A stretch of DNA of 64,000 nucleotides. Origin: Euryarchaeota archaeon UBA558 (lineage in GTDB: Archaea; Thermoplasmatota; Poseidoniia; Poseidoniales; Thalassarchaeaceae). Positions 32,711 through 41,843 of the stretch are shown here, piece by piece. The stretch lies in the NCBI GenBank assembly GCA_002507175.1, contig DAZE01000008.1:24174-88173 (forward strand), given 5' to 3'. Numbering within the stretch: position 1 is the first letter of the stretch; the number at the start of each line of letters is the position of its first letter. The notes under the pieces are model-generated. The model had not been told where the DNA came from. It did no database searches and was given only the letters and a program-made list of their open reading frames with translations. Position numbers and translations under genes: made by a program.

Positions 32711-35023
32711 ATGACCAGTCTAGTAATCGTAGAATCCGGTGCTAAGGGGAAGAAGATACAGACCTACCTTGGGTCTGATTACATTGTGGAATCATGTCGT
32801 GGCCACGTTCAAGATCTTCCGGGCCGAGGCTATCCCGATCGCAAACAAGCCAATAAGGCTATGTGGGCCTCCAAGGATAATGCATTACCAGAGCCACCTT
32901 GGGCATGGACAGACCACAGTGGTAAAAGTGCCAAAAATACGATAAATGGCATGATAACCAAGGCAAAGAAAAGAAATGTAGAGACAATCTACATCGCAAC
33001 GGACCCAGATAGAGAAGGTGAGTTCATCGCATGGAGATTGGCAGAAATCTTTTCCGATTATACAACCAAGAGGGTCACCTTCAACGAGGTCACAAAAAAA
33101 GCCATTCTTGAGGCTATCAAGACTCCCCGGGAAGTCGACATGAATCTGGTCAATGCAGCAAAAGTAAGGCGCTACATGGACAGGCTAGTAGGATACAGGG
33201 CCTCGAAATTTTCAAGATCCTGGAATCTTACCTCAATGGGCAGAGTCCAAACACCCACATTGGGGATATTGGTAGAGAGGGAACTAGAACGTTTGGCATT
33301 CACTCCACAACCCTTCTATGCCGTCACTGTTGATTCTAAGAATTTTCAGTTCAAGGTTAGATTTCATGAAAAGGATGATCCCGATGCATGGTTCGATACC
33401 TCGACAGAAAAGCCCAAACATCATCCTGATAGAACCAATGATGAGGAATTAGCTTCTAGTGCCATAAACGAAATAAATATTCATGGCACACTAATAATCA
33501 CAGAATCAAGAAACGGTAAAAGAAGGTCAAGACCTCAATTACCATTTTCCACACCAACTCTATTGAGAACGGCCGGCTCCCATCCCAAAATAGGATGGGG
33601 TAGTAAGAGAATTATGCAAGTAGCCAACGAATTATACCAACAAGGTCTGATTACGTACCTCAGAACGGACTCCACAAGAACCAGTCCAGAAGCAAGATCA
33701 GCCATGGCTAGTTACATCGAAAAAGAAATCGGTAAGGACAAATTGCGGTCGGAAAATGATAGATTACAGTCAAAGGAGGACTCTAACACACAAGATGCTC
33801 ACGAAGCTATTCGGCCTACGGATCCATCTAATAGGGAGCCTGAGGGTTTGGAAAAACCCCAACTTACGTTGTACAAGTTAATCTGGAGTAGGTTTGCTGC
33901 TAGTATGATGGTAGACTCGGAATACTCAACAATCTCGATCAGGGGGGCCGTGGGCGATTTCGAAAAGCCTTTGACCTCTAGCACATCCTGGCGGACGGTT
34001 GAGGGTTGGGAATGGGCCTATGGGGCCTTAAGAGATACACCAAGGCTTACACCACCGGAAGATGATATCCGACTGGGTTCTGTAATTGCCCTTACATCAA
34101 ATGAAAATTCACCTAGAATGATCATAGATGAAACAAAGCCCCCAAGCAGGTATAGACAACACACACTTGTAGAAAGCATGCAAAGAGAAGGTATCGGGAG
34201 ACCATCGACTTATGCCACAACCGTCGAAAAACTACTAGATGAAAAAAGGAAGTATGTCGTCAGTGAAAACGGCTCCCTTGTCCCATCTGAAAGGGGAATG
34301 ATGCTTTGGCAGGATATAGCCCCCATGTATGGCACTGATGGAAGAAGGGGGGTGTTCGAATCTGATTTTACAGCCAGAATGGAGAACAGTTTAGATGGTA
34401 TAGAACATGGTGGCTTAGAGGCACCAGATGTTTGGACAAACTTTGTCAACGAATTCTCTGAATCACATGATGCTGCACTGGAGAAAAGGAGGTCCAAACC
34501 AACGCCTAAACAATTGAATTTCTTGAAACAGCTACTTAGGTCCCTATCCGAAGAGGATCAGATGAAAACACTTGAAGGAAGGGATGTTGAGGAAATAGAC
34601 GGTTCGGATGCTAAACGGATTATCGATGAACTCACGGAAAAGAACGTTGTTGCCGGACCTTCAGACAAACAAATGAGCCTAATTTACAAGTTATGCGATC
34701 AATTAGAAATGTCCTACGAAGATGCTGCCAAACTTGCCAATTTGGACTCCTTTGATGATTTGACTGGTGGCAGGTCTGGTTCAGCTTCAAGCTTAATCTC
34801 CAATCTAATAGAGATTCAAAATGAGAAGCCTAGGCCCCCAACAGAAAGGCAATTGAGTTATCTCAGATCCTTACTCGAGAAGTCCAAGACTGATGAGTCA
34901 GCGTTCTGCAAAAGCAGATCTGTCGAAAACCTAAATGATATGGACGCTAACACCGTAAGTCAAACAATACAAGAGTTTCGTGACTTACTCGGGATAAAGG
35001 GTAGAGGAAAAAAAAGGAAGTGA
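32711..35023 (+). CDS. topA: DNA topoisomerase I (type IA)
   Basis: Relaxes negative supercoils by single-strand cleavage. The 770-residue protein has a TOPRIM domain (LVIVESGAKGKKI and YIATDPDREGE) and the catalytic Tyr in LITYLRTDSTRTS (Tyr 316). The C-terminal zinc fingers usual in TopA are missing; instead three ~55-residue repeats each begin with a T/S-x-K/R-Q-L/M pattern (about 595-765). The ATG at 32711 has a strong GGGAGAGGAG ribosome site; an in-frame ATG at 32660 also exists. Confidence 0.93.
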   Translation: MTSLVIVESGAKGKKIQTYLGSDYIVESCRGHVQDLPGRGYPDRKQANKAMWASKDNALPEPPWAWTDHSGKSAKNTINGMITKAKKRNVETIYIATDPDREGEFIAWRLAEIFSDYTTKRVTFNEVTKKAILEAIKTPREVDMNLVNAAKVRRYMDRLVGYRASKFSRSWNLTSMGRVQTPTLGILVERELERLAFTPQPFYAVTVDSKNFQFKVRFHEKDDPDAWFDTSTEKPKHHPDRTNDEELASSAINEINIHGTLIITESRNGKRRSRPQLPFSTPTLLRTAGSHPKIGWGSKRIMQVANELYQQGLITYLRTDSTRTSPEARSAMASYIEKEIGKDKLRSENDRLQSKEDSNTQDAHEAIRPTDPSNREPEGLEKPQLTLYKLIWSRFAASMMVDSEYSTISIRGAVGDFEKPLTSSTSWRTVEGWEWAYGALRDTPRLTPPEDDIRLGSVIALTSNENSPRMIIDETKPPSRYRQHTLVESMQREGIGRPSTYATTVEKLLDEKRKYVVSENGSLVPSERGMMLWQDIAPMYGTDGRRGVFESDFTARMENSLDGIEHGGLEAPDVWTNFVNEFSESHDAALEKRRSKPTPKQLNFLKQLLRSLSEEDQMKTLEGRDVEEIDGSDAKRIIDELTEKNVVAGPSDKQMSLIYKLCDQLEMSYEDAAKLANLDSFDDLTGGRSGSASSLISNLIEIQNEKPRPPTERQLSYLRSLLEKSKTDESAFCKSRSVENLNDMDANTVSQTIQEFRDLLGIKGRGKKRK

Positions 35024-35024
35024 A

Positions 35025-36230
35025 ATGATTCAGGTAGATGCACTAATCATCGGAGCTGGCCCAATAGGGGGATACCTCGCGAGAAAATTATGTCATGCAG
35101 GGCACACAGTATTGATTGTAGAAGAACACGACCAAATTGGAAGGCCATTTCAATGCGCTGGTTTGGTCAACCCCGGATCTATGGAGAAGGTGGGGTTAGA
35201 ATCTACAGCTCTAACTAGGATATGGGGGGCTAGGATTCACGGGCCTAGTGGGACCCTAGTGGAAATAGGCACGCCAGAGAGGACTAGGACATGGTCAGTT
35301 TGCAGGAAATTGTTCGACGAGGCTATTGTTGCCCAAGCGATATCGGCAGGCTGCTCAATTATGTTAAATTCTACACCCAAAAATACTTCAATATCCGAGG
35401 ATTATATCATAACTACTTTATCAACCGATGGAGGTGAATTAACAGTCAAATCTAAGGTTTTGTTGGGATGTGATGGAGCCCATTCTTGGGTTAGAAGATA
35501 TCATCGTATGGGGAGGGTAAGAGAGACCATGATTGGATTTCAGATCGATGTAACAGGGTACCAGCATAAAGATGGTAAACTGGACATGTATACAGGACAA
35601 CAAATAGCACCAGGTTTCTTTGCTTGGGCTATACCTACCGGCACTACGACTAGGATTGGTACCTTTAGCAGACCTGACCTTTTGGGTGAGATATCGAGTG
35701 AAGAAACCCTGACAGAGTTGCTCAATCATGAGCTGTGGAAGGATAGATTCGAGGGTTGTTCTGAGGTTGGTAGGTACTGTGGCCCCGTTCCTGCTAAACC
35801 TGTAAAAAAGCCTGCCTTAGGAAGGGTCTTTCTTTTTGGGGATGCCGCAGGGTTATGCAAACCAACTACCGGAGGGGGAATAGGTCCAGGGTTCACTCAC
35901 GTAGATAATAGCTTAGAATTAGTGTCCAAGGTTATAGAATCAGACAACATAAATTCAAATGCAACGGACAGATGGGCCAGACAAATCATCAAACCCATAA
36001 TGAAAAAACACGATAGGGCAAGAGCTCTGAGAGATTTCTTCCTAACCAACAGCACGGATGAAGAGTTAGATTCTATATTCAGGGTGTGGGCTCGTCCTGA
36101 AGTAATAGAACTTATACAAAAATACGGCGAAATAGAGAACCCTGTCCCATTGGGCCTAAAAATGCTGAAAGACGTTCCCGAGTTTAGAAGAATAGCACTC
36201 CGAGCCGCTAACTCACTTATTTTTGCGTGA
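35025..36230 (+). CDS. geranylgeranyl reductase family flavoprotein
   Basis: A 401-residue FAD protein with the N-terminal Rossmann motif GAGPIGGYLARKL, the second FAD segment FLFGDAAGLCKPTTGGGIGPG, and a FFAWAIPTG region at the place of the family YxWxFP motif. Archaeal members saturate the isoprenoid chains of ether lipids (digeranylgeranylglycerophospholipid reductase), the most likely role. Some homologues act on quinone side chains. The ATG is 1 base after the topA stop. Confidence 0.88.
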   Translation: MIQVDALIIGAGPIGGYLARKLCHAGHTVLIVEEHDQIGRPFQCAGLVNPGSMEKVGLESTALTRIWGARIHGPSGTLVEIGTPERTRTWSVCRKLFDEAIVAQAISAGCSIMLNSTPKNTSISEDYIITTLSTDGGELTVKSKVLLGCDGAHSWVRRYHRMGRVRETMIGFQIDVTGYQHKDGKLDMYTGQQIAPGFFAWAIPTGTTTRIGTFSRPDLLGEISSEETLTELLNHELWKDRFEGCSEVGRYCGPVPAKPVKKPALGRVFLFGDAAGLCKPTTGGGIGPGFTHVDNSLELVSKVIESDNINSNATDRWARQIIKPIMKKHDRARALRDFFLTNSTDEELDSIFRVWARPEVIELIQKYGEIENPVPLGLKMLKDVPEFRRIALRAANSLIFA

Positions 36231-36234
36231 TATC

Positions 36235-37356
36235 ATGACATTATCAAAGATTTCAATGAGATATCCGCCATTTGATAGAGATAGAACTAACCCAGCTAGG
36301 TTAGACATAATAGAATGTGTCGTAAGGAGTAGCCCCAATTTGATCAAGTCCATAGAAATAGGGGATGTTTCTAGTTGGCATGCACATTGGAAACCACTTG
36401 AGCATGAATATGACGGGGATATTAGGAACATTGATGTGAGTACAGAGCCAGGTGAGATAATTATTTCTAAACGTAGAGGTTGGTTCATTAAACCTGATCC
36501 TCTGCATAGATTTTCAAGAAAGATATTGCCATTCGGGGTCTTTGCCATTTTCTCGGCCCTCATTCTTCAGGCTGTTTTTGGGAACCAATTAGGGAAAATC
36601 CCTATCCTAGGCAATATTCTTGGCACTCCAATCGCAATCGGTCCTTTGGATTATCCTGCGATTCTCTTCATAGCATTTCCACTATTCATAGTACCCATCC
36701 TATTGAGAATCGTATCTAATCTAAGAGACATCAGAATGCAAAGAAAATTAAATTCACAACCTCTGGAGGATATGAGATTGGGAGTCTCATATAACAAGGA
36801 AAATATCATTTTGAAGATCAATCATTGTCCTCCAAACTTCATACCTCACCGTGCTCGAGTTGTCGTTGGAATGCTGGTGCCTGAGAGAAAAGAACTCCTT
36901 GATGTGGTGAATAGGGAGACGGGGGGACAACCTCCGCCAGGCCTGTCGACCCCCACCCCCGTATTCCTAGTCGCACTTGGGGAGTCAGATGGTTCTAGCG
37001 TTGGGGAATCAGTACCCATGGCTCTGGATAATGCTGGTAGCCTGTTGTTAGAGCCGTTGAGAGTATCGGACTCCGGTAGTTGGGTAAACGTGACACCAGG
37101 GGAATCTGAAGTCAGGCTTTTTGAGCCAGAGGTCGTTTGGCCAGGATCAATATACTCACCATTGTTTTCTATACATTGGGAGGTTCAAATCATCGGTAAG
37201 AAAATCACACAAAGTAAAGAAAAACATGATGAAGATGTGTATATAGGGTGGTCACAAGAAATCATCGTTCCACATAGGGACGAGAATATTTCGATACCAG
37301 ATATGCCACTCTCTGCGGTGAGGGATTTGGATCCGATAGGTAAATGGCCCGTTTAG
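36235..37356 (+). CDS. membrane protein of unknown function
   Basis: A 373-residue protein. Residues ~1-90 are polar with a possible WHAHW motif, two membrane segments lie at about 95-116 and 140-162 (LPFGVFAIFSALILQAVF; YPAILFIAFPLFIVPILL), and a 200-residue soluble C-terminal domain follows. The ATG at 36235 is preferred over a TTG at 36223 that overlaps the reductase gene. I do not recognise the family. Its stop shares TTAG with the convergent mqnC. Confidence 0.72.
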   Translation: MTLSKISMRYPPFDRDRTNPARLDIIECVVRSSPNLIKSIEIGDVSSWHAHWKPLEHEYDGDIRNIDVSTEPGEIIISKRRGWFIKPDPLHRFSRKILPFGVFAIFSALILQAVFGNQLGKIPILGNILGTPIAIGPLDYPAILFIAFPLFIVPILLRIVSNLRDIRMQRKLNSQPLEDMRLGVSYNKENIILKINHCPPNFIPHRARVVVGMLVPERKELLDVVNRETGGQPPPGLSTPTPVFLVALGESDGSSVGESVPMALDNAGSLLLEPLRVSDSGSWVNVTPGESEVRLFEPEVVWPGSIYSPLFSIHWEVQIIGKKITQSKEKHDEDVYIGWSQEIIVPHRDENISIPDMPLSAVRDLDPIGKWPV

Positions 37357-38453
37357 ATGTGGTTGTAATCAGAATCTCTCTTCCTGGGTACATAACCAGC
37401 AGAGGTGATTAATCTTCTTAATTCATGCTCATCCACAGATGTCCTTGTTGTGCCGGATGCAGATACCACATTTTCCTCCATCATCGTAGACCCTATGTCA
37501 TCAGCTCCTGCAGTCAAACCCAGTTGCGCGACCTCAAGTCCCATTGTGGGCCAAGAAGCCTGGATATGTGATATATTGTCCAAGTACAATCGTGATATTG
37601 CCAAATGCCGTAGATATTCTACAGCACCAGCCCCCATCTCCGTTTTGTTAGTGCCTCTATTTCTCTTACCAAACGTGTTATTTTCTAACTGAACGGGCCA
37701 CGCGATGAAAGAGGTAAATCCAGTATAACCATTAGTAATTGCCTTATCCTGTAAATTTCTGATTTTGTCTAGGTGAGAAATTCTTTGTTGGAGAGTCTCT
37801 CCGAAACCTATGACGTTGGTTGCTGACGTTGTTAGGCCTATGGACTGGGCTTCCTCCATCACCTTCAGCCAATTTTGTGATGATCCCTTGATTGGGGATA
37901 TATCTGATCTAACTTCATCTACCAGCATTTCAGCACCACCTCCTGGGAGACCACTCATTCCTGCCGATTTTAATTCGGTTAGCACTTCTAAGGTACTCAG
38001 CCCGGTTACATCGGCTATCCCTTCTATCTCAATAGGTGAAAAGCAGTCTAATGCAATAGTTGGGTGTCTCCTTTTTAGTTCCGACAACAGATCTGTGTAC
38101 CATTTCATGTCAAGCTCTGGGTTTACACCTCCCTGCATCAAGATTCTTGTTCCACCGATTGATTCTAGTTCACTGATTCTGTCACTTATCTGATCAGTGG
38201 TTTGTGTGTATACTTGTGGGTGACCTGGAGGGCGGTAGAAAGAGCAAAATTGGCAATTTATTGTGCAAGCGTTCGTGTAATTGATATTCCTGTCAACGAG
38301 ATAGGTGACGATATTATTTGGTGACATTATCTTTCGCTTTTGGTCCGCTAAATTCAGTAATTCGAAGAATGGTTTTTTCTCATACAATTCTAGTGCATCG
38401 GCAGGAGACAACCTAGGACCGTAGGTCGTAATCGCAGAGTTAGTTATTGTCAT
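37353..38453 (-). CDS. mqnC: cyclic dehypoxanthinyl futalosine synthase
   Basis: A radical-SAM enzyme of the futalosine route to menaquinone. The 366-residue protein has the [4Fe-4S] motif CX3CX2C in ACTINCQFCSFYR after the typical RNINYTN, then ILMQGGVNP, LPGGGAEMLVDEVR and the C-terminal SWPTMGLEVAQLGL and STMMEENVVSASG segments, which distinguish MqnC from MqnE and CofG/H. The ATG at 38453 is 1 base after the pepP stop. Other mqn genes are not in the window. Confidence 0.92.
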   Translation of the reverse strand: MTITNSAITTYGPRLSPADALELYEKKPFFELLNLADQKRKIMSPNNIVTYLVDRNINYTNACTINCQFCSFYRPPGHPQVYTQTTDQISDRISELESIGGTRILMQGGVNPELDMKWYTDLLSELKRRHPTIALDCFSPIEIEGIADVTGLSTLEVLTELKSAGMSGLPGGGAEMLVDEVRSDISPIKGSSQNWLKVMEEAQSIGLTTSATNVIGFGETLQQRISHLDKIRNLQDKAITNGYTGFTSFIAWPVQLENNTFGKRNRGTNKTEMGAGAVEYLRHLAISRLYLDNISHIQASWPTMGLEVAQLGLTAGADDIGSTMMEENVVSASGTTRTSVDEHELRRLITSAGYVPRKRDSDYNHI

Positions 38454-38454
38454 T

Positions 38455-39804
38455 CTATACGTCCTTTCCAACTGTATTCTCTATATCAACAACGGTTTTT
38501 GGACAGCTGGCCGTCAAAACCTCGGGATCCCCGTCAGTGATTAGCACATCATCCTCTATCCTGATGCCAATACCTGAAAACTTTGGATCTATGTTGAGAT
38601 TTTCAACCCATTTTGGGAAATACAAACCAGGCTCTACTGTAAGCACCATACCGGGCTCAAGCAGCCTCCCGTCCTCTTCTCCATTTGGCTTTATCACACC
38701 TACATCATGAACATCCAGACCGATAGAATGGCTGGTTCCATGCATAAAGAATTCCCTCACCCTACCATCGTAATTTTCCCCCATCGCTTCTTCGATAGTA
38801 CAATCCAATACGCCTTTTTCCACAAGACCCTCGGATAATGATCTCACTGCAGCTTTGTGAGGGTCAGACCAGGTATTACCAGGTCTACACATATCTATCG
38901 CGTCTAATTGCGCCGTAAGTACAATTTCATAGAGATCCTTTTGAACCTGCGAAAATTTACCTCCGACTGGCCACGTCCTAGTTATATCCGAGGCGTATCC
39001 TTGGACTTCACACCCCGCATCTATGAGGATCAGAGATCCGTCCTTGACGTGATCCTGGTTGGCATGATAATGAAGGATTGTTGCATTGTCACCCCCAGCA
39101 ACGATGGAGCCATAGCTAGGAATGGATTTATTCTTCATGAACGTAGATTCGATCAGAGATTGTATCTCGAACTCGTTAGACTCCCCCTTTGTATTCCTCA
39201 TCGCATGTTTATGTGCATTTGAGGCGATGATTGCCGCCTCTCTCATAATTGAAATTTCTGATTCGGATTTTCTTATACGCATTTCTGCCAATAATGCTGA
39301 GGGGTCCACTACAGCGCTGGGTCCCTTTCCAGAGACAGTTTTCTCTCGTGTTTTGGTAATTAACAAACGATTCACCAAGGTGTCTAAGTCGTGATCATGA
39401 CCTTGTTGTATGTAGACAGTGTTTTTTGTCTGTATCAATCCTTCTAGAATTCCTAGGCGATTTTCCCAATCTCGAGCGTGGTCCACAGGCCATCTCTCCT
39501 GAGCTCCGACTACCCCGACTCTCCTTCCTTCCCACCTTTCTGCCAATTCGTTGTTGTCACGTACAAATAACGTGGTTTTCCAATCTTCGCCATCATGATA
39601 GCCTACAAAAAGTGCTTTCGGCTCTTCCCATCCTGTCAGATATAGAATATCAGAAGAAGCCCTAAATGGATAGTGGACATCATGTGACCTGATCTTGAGG
39701 TCATTAGTCGGGATCAACAAGATGCTGTTAATATCTAATTGGGATAGAAGAGCTGACTGCCTTCTAAGATATTCAGGTAATGCGAATACAGGTCCATCCG
39801 GCAT
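38455..39804 (-). CDS. pepP: Xaa-Pro aminopeptidase (M24B)
   Basis: Cleaves N-terminal residues next to proline. The 449-residue protein has the aminopeptidase P N-terminal domain (FRASSDILYLTGW) and the pita-bread catalytic domain with the five metal ligands: the Asp pair (LIDAGCEVQGYASDITRTW), His in HGTSHSIGLDVHD, Glu in TVEPGLYFP and Glu in GIRIEDDV. It probably recycles peptides in the cytoplasm, complementing the exported M14 and M6 proteases. Confidence 0.93.
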   Translation of the reverse strand: MPDGPVFALPEYLRRQSALLSQLDINSILLIPTNDLKIRSHDVHYPFRASSDILYLTGWEEPKALFVGYHDGEDWKTTLFVRDNNELAERWEGRRVGVVGAQERWPVDHARDWENRLGILEGLIQTKNTVYIQQGHDHDLDTLVNRLLITKTREKTVSGKGPSAVVDPSALLAEMRIRKSESEISIMREAAIIASNAHKHAMRNTKGESNEFEIQSLIESTFMKNKSIPSYGSIVAGGDNATILHYHANQDHVKDGSLILIDAGCEVQGYASDITRTWPVGGKFSQVQKDLYEIVLTAQLDAIDMCRPGNTWSDPHKAAVRSLSEGLVEKGVLDCTIEEAMGENYDGRVREFFMHGTSHSIGLDVHDVGVIKPNGEEDGRLLEPGMVLTVEPGLYFPKWVENLNIDPKFSGIGIRIEDDVLITDGDPEVLTASCPKTVVDIENTVGKDV

Positions 39805-39824
39805 GGGCCTTGGTGATCCATGAT

Positions 39825-40658
39825 CTACTTGAGTATGTGGTCTGTTTCAATAGAATTCGGCGTCCATTTTGGTATATCGAACTTTGATCGTCGGCTATTG
39901 TATAGGAAAGCCACAATTAACAAGGTAAGGATGGAAAGGAGAAGGAACACAAAAGTATCTTCCGATGTGTTTTCATGTTGCTTAAATGTAAATTGTGTTG
40001 TTGATTGGGAACCATCATTGTCTATCACGATTAACGTGGCAAGCCTTTGTTCTCTATCCCCCAAGGGCCATTCTAGAATCATGTGCTTGCAGCCCATCAA
40101 CCAAATTTCTGTTTCCATGTACCATTCACATACTATTCTGTCCTCGTCTCCGGAGTTTGTTGCATACGCTACAATTTCCCATGGACCTAATTCATCGGGT
40201 TCGAAAACAATTGTATCATGAGTTATTGGTAAATCCCCGAGTTTAGCCTCTATTATGGGATTTGAGTCAATAACTCTGATTCTCTTCTCCAATGATGCTG
40301 AGTTTAATGAATTGTCGTAAACGGTCAATCTAATGCTGAATGACCCAGCTCTGTCAGTAGTAAAGTTGATTTTACTCCCATTCCCTATAATCCCAACATC
40401 TATGTTTTCTGTCCCCAACATAACAGACCAGACATAGGTCAGGTCATGGTCACTATCTGGGTCATAACTCAGGGAACCATCGATGAGTAATGGGTTAGAA
40501 TTTTCATTTTGCTGTTCGGGTAAATGAAAGATTGGCACTGGAGGGATTGTATCTGATTCGGCTTCTTCTCCGATTACGGCCAAAGGAAGGTGAGACGTTA
40601 TGAGGGCCACAAAAACCAGTGTAGATATGGAACTGGATGTGCGGTATCTTTGTGTCAC
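39825..40658 (-). CDS. secreted PKD-domain protein with C-terminal anchor
   Basis: A 277-residue protein with a signal peptide (residues ~1-30), a PKD-like beta domain (about 42-130, with DPDSDHDLTYVWSV and SIRLTVYDNS), a second beta domain and a C-terminal membrane segment (about 235-255, FVFLLLSILTLLIVAFLY). PKD domains are common in archaeal surface proteins and mediate adhesion or spacing. No enzymatic motif is seen. It follows the PfkB-like gene on the same strand after 45 bases. Confidence 0.8.
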   Translation of the reverse strand: MTQRYRTSSSISTLVFVALITSHLPLAVIGEEAESDTIPPVPIFHLPEQQNENSNPLLIDGSLSYDPDSDHDLTYVWSVMLGTENIDVGIIGNGSKINFTTDRAGSFSIRLTVYDNSLNSASLEKRIRVIDSNPIIEAKLGDLPITHDTIVFEPDELGPWEIVAYATNSGDEDRIVCEWYMETEIWLMGCKHMILEWPLGDREQRLATLIVIDNDGSQSTTQFTFKQHENTSEDTFVFLLLSILTLLIVAFLYNSRRSKFDIPKWTPNSIETDHILK

Positions 40659-40703
40659 GAAATCTACTTAATACACACACGTATGAAGAATGCGGGCTAT
40701 TGT

Positions 40704-41819
40704 TCATCTATCTGATATTTGCATTGTCCAGGTTATTTCATCAATTCTTAACATAAGCGACTCTCGTGTTAATATCGAGTCACCATGTTTTGATTCAAGT
40801 ATGCAATCGCATGCTGCACTGGCTAAAATTGATGATTCAACTAAATTATGTCCATTGCCTAGGGCGAAGGAGATAGCAGATGCGGCGGCATCATGTAGTC
40901 CGATTTGTTGTCTTGGATTGACGATGGAAGAGGGCGTGTGAACAATACTTCCATCACCGTGATAGAGAGTGACGCCTGTATTTCCCCCCAATACAAGAAT
41001 AGCCCCCCAACCATGTTCCTTGACAAGTTCCATGGCTGCATCGTGTGCATTTTCATTACCCAATCTACGGCGCAGTAGGTCTAGTCCTCTCCTCTCAAAG
41101 ATCACTACAGTGGCGCCACTACTCCGATCTAGCCCTGTTAACTTTGGGTCCATTATGACTGGAATATTGTGTTTAGAGGCTTCTTGAATTAGGCATTGTG
41201 CAGATTCTTTAGAGATTACGCCTTTGTCGTAATCAGAAATTACTATGGCGGTAGAACCCTCAACATTCTGGACTGCGTCATCTCTGATCCGACTTGAGAT
41301 ATAATTAGGTATACCCCCAGGATCCTCGATGTCTGTTTGTAACATTATCTGGGGCCTATCCAGTAAACTCTCCCTAGATCCAAAATACCTGGTTTTAACC
41401 ATAGTTAGGTGGTTTTCAATAACTTGAACCCCAGTAATATTTACTTCTAATTTCTTTAGGTTATTGAGTATGGTGTCGCCATCTACATCCTTTCCAACAG
41501 CTGTATGGAAGTCCACAGTTATTCCTAGAGAGCTAAGACTCTGCGCTATGTGGGCGGCCGCACCTGCATTTTCCTCTGTGTGTGTAATTTTCAGTACGGG
41601 TACCGGTGCTGTTGAATTCAAATTGTTTGCATAACCGTGATGATATCTGTCTAGCATCACATCGCCTATTAGGACAACTCTTTCATTATCTGATGTTCCA
41701 AGGGTCTCGGAAAGTCTCTTCAGTATGGATATCCTATCCCGCACACTAACATCTAGGTCGGCCACGTTTGGACCACACTGATCAACAACAAAGAGGTTTG
41801 GGGGAACCGACGACTCCAA
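40704..41819 (-). CDS. PfkB-family kinase, RfaE1/HldE-like
   Basis: A 371-residue ribokinase-fold protein. Residues ~49-60 (VLIGDVMLDRYHHG) and the APVPVLKI segment are very similar to the heptose-7-phosphate kinase domain RfaE1/HldE, as are YFGSRESLLDRPQ-like positions and SDYDKGVIS. However, the family signature GAGD is GLHD here (D310, the expected catalytic base) and the GGAAN substrate loop is AGAAAH. The cytidylyltransferase domain of HldE is absent. A sugar kinase of changed specificity, or an inactive relative, are both possible. Confidence 0.75.
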   Translation of the reverse strand: MESSVPPNLFVVDQCGPNVADLDVSVRDRISILKRLSETLGTSDNERVVLIGDVMLDRYHHGYANNLNSTAPVPVLKITHTEENAGAAAHIAQSLSSLGITVDFHTAVGKDVDGDTILNNLKKLEVNITGVQVIENHLTMVKTRYFGSRESLLDRPQIMLQTDIEDPGGIPNYISSRIRDDAVQNVEGSTAIVISDYDKGVISKESAQCLIQEASKHNIPVIMDPKLTGLDRSSGATVVIFERRGLDLLRRRLGNENAHDAAMELVKEHGWGAILVLGGNTGVTLYHGDGSIVHTPSSIVNPRQQIGLHDAAASAISFALGNGHNLVESSILASAACDCILESKHGDSILTRESLMLRIDEITWTMQISDR

Positions 41820-41843
41820 GGACTAATACGATACCCGGGATAC

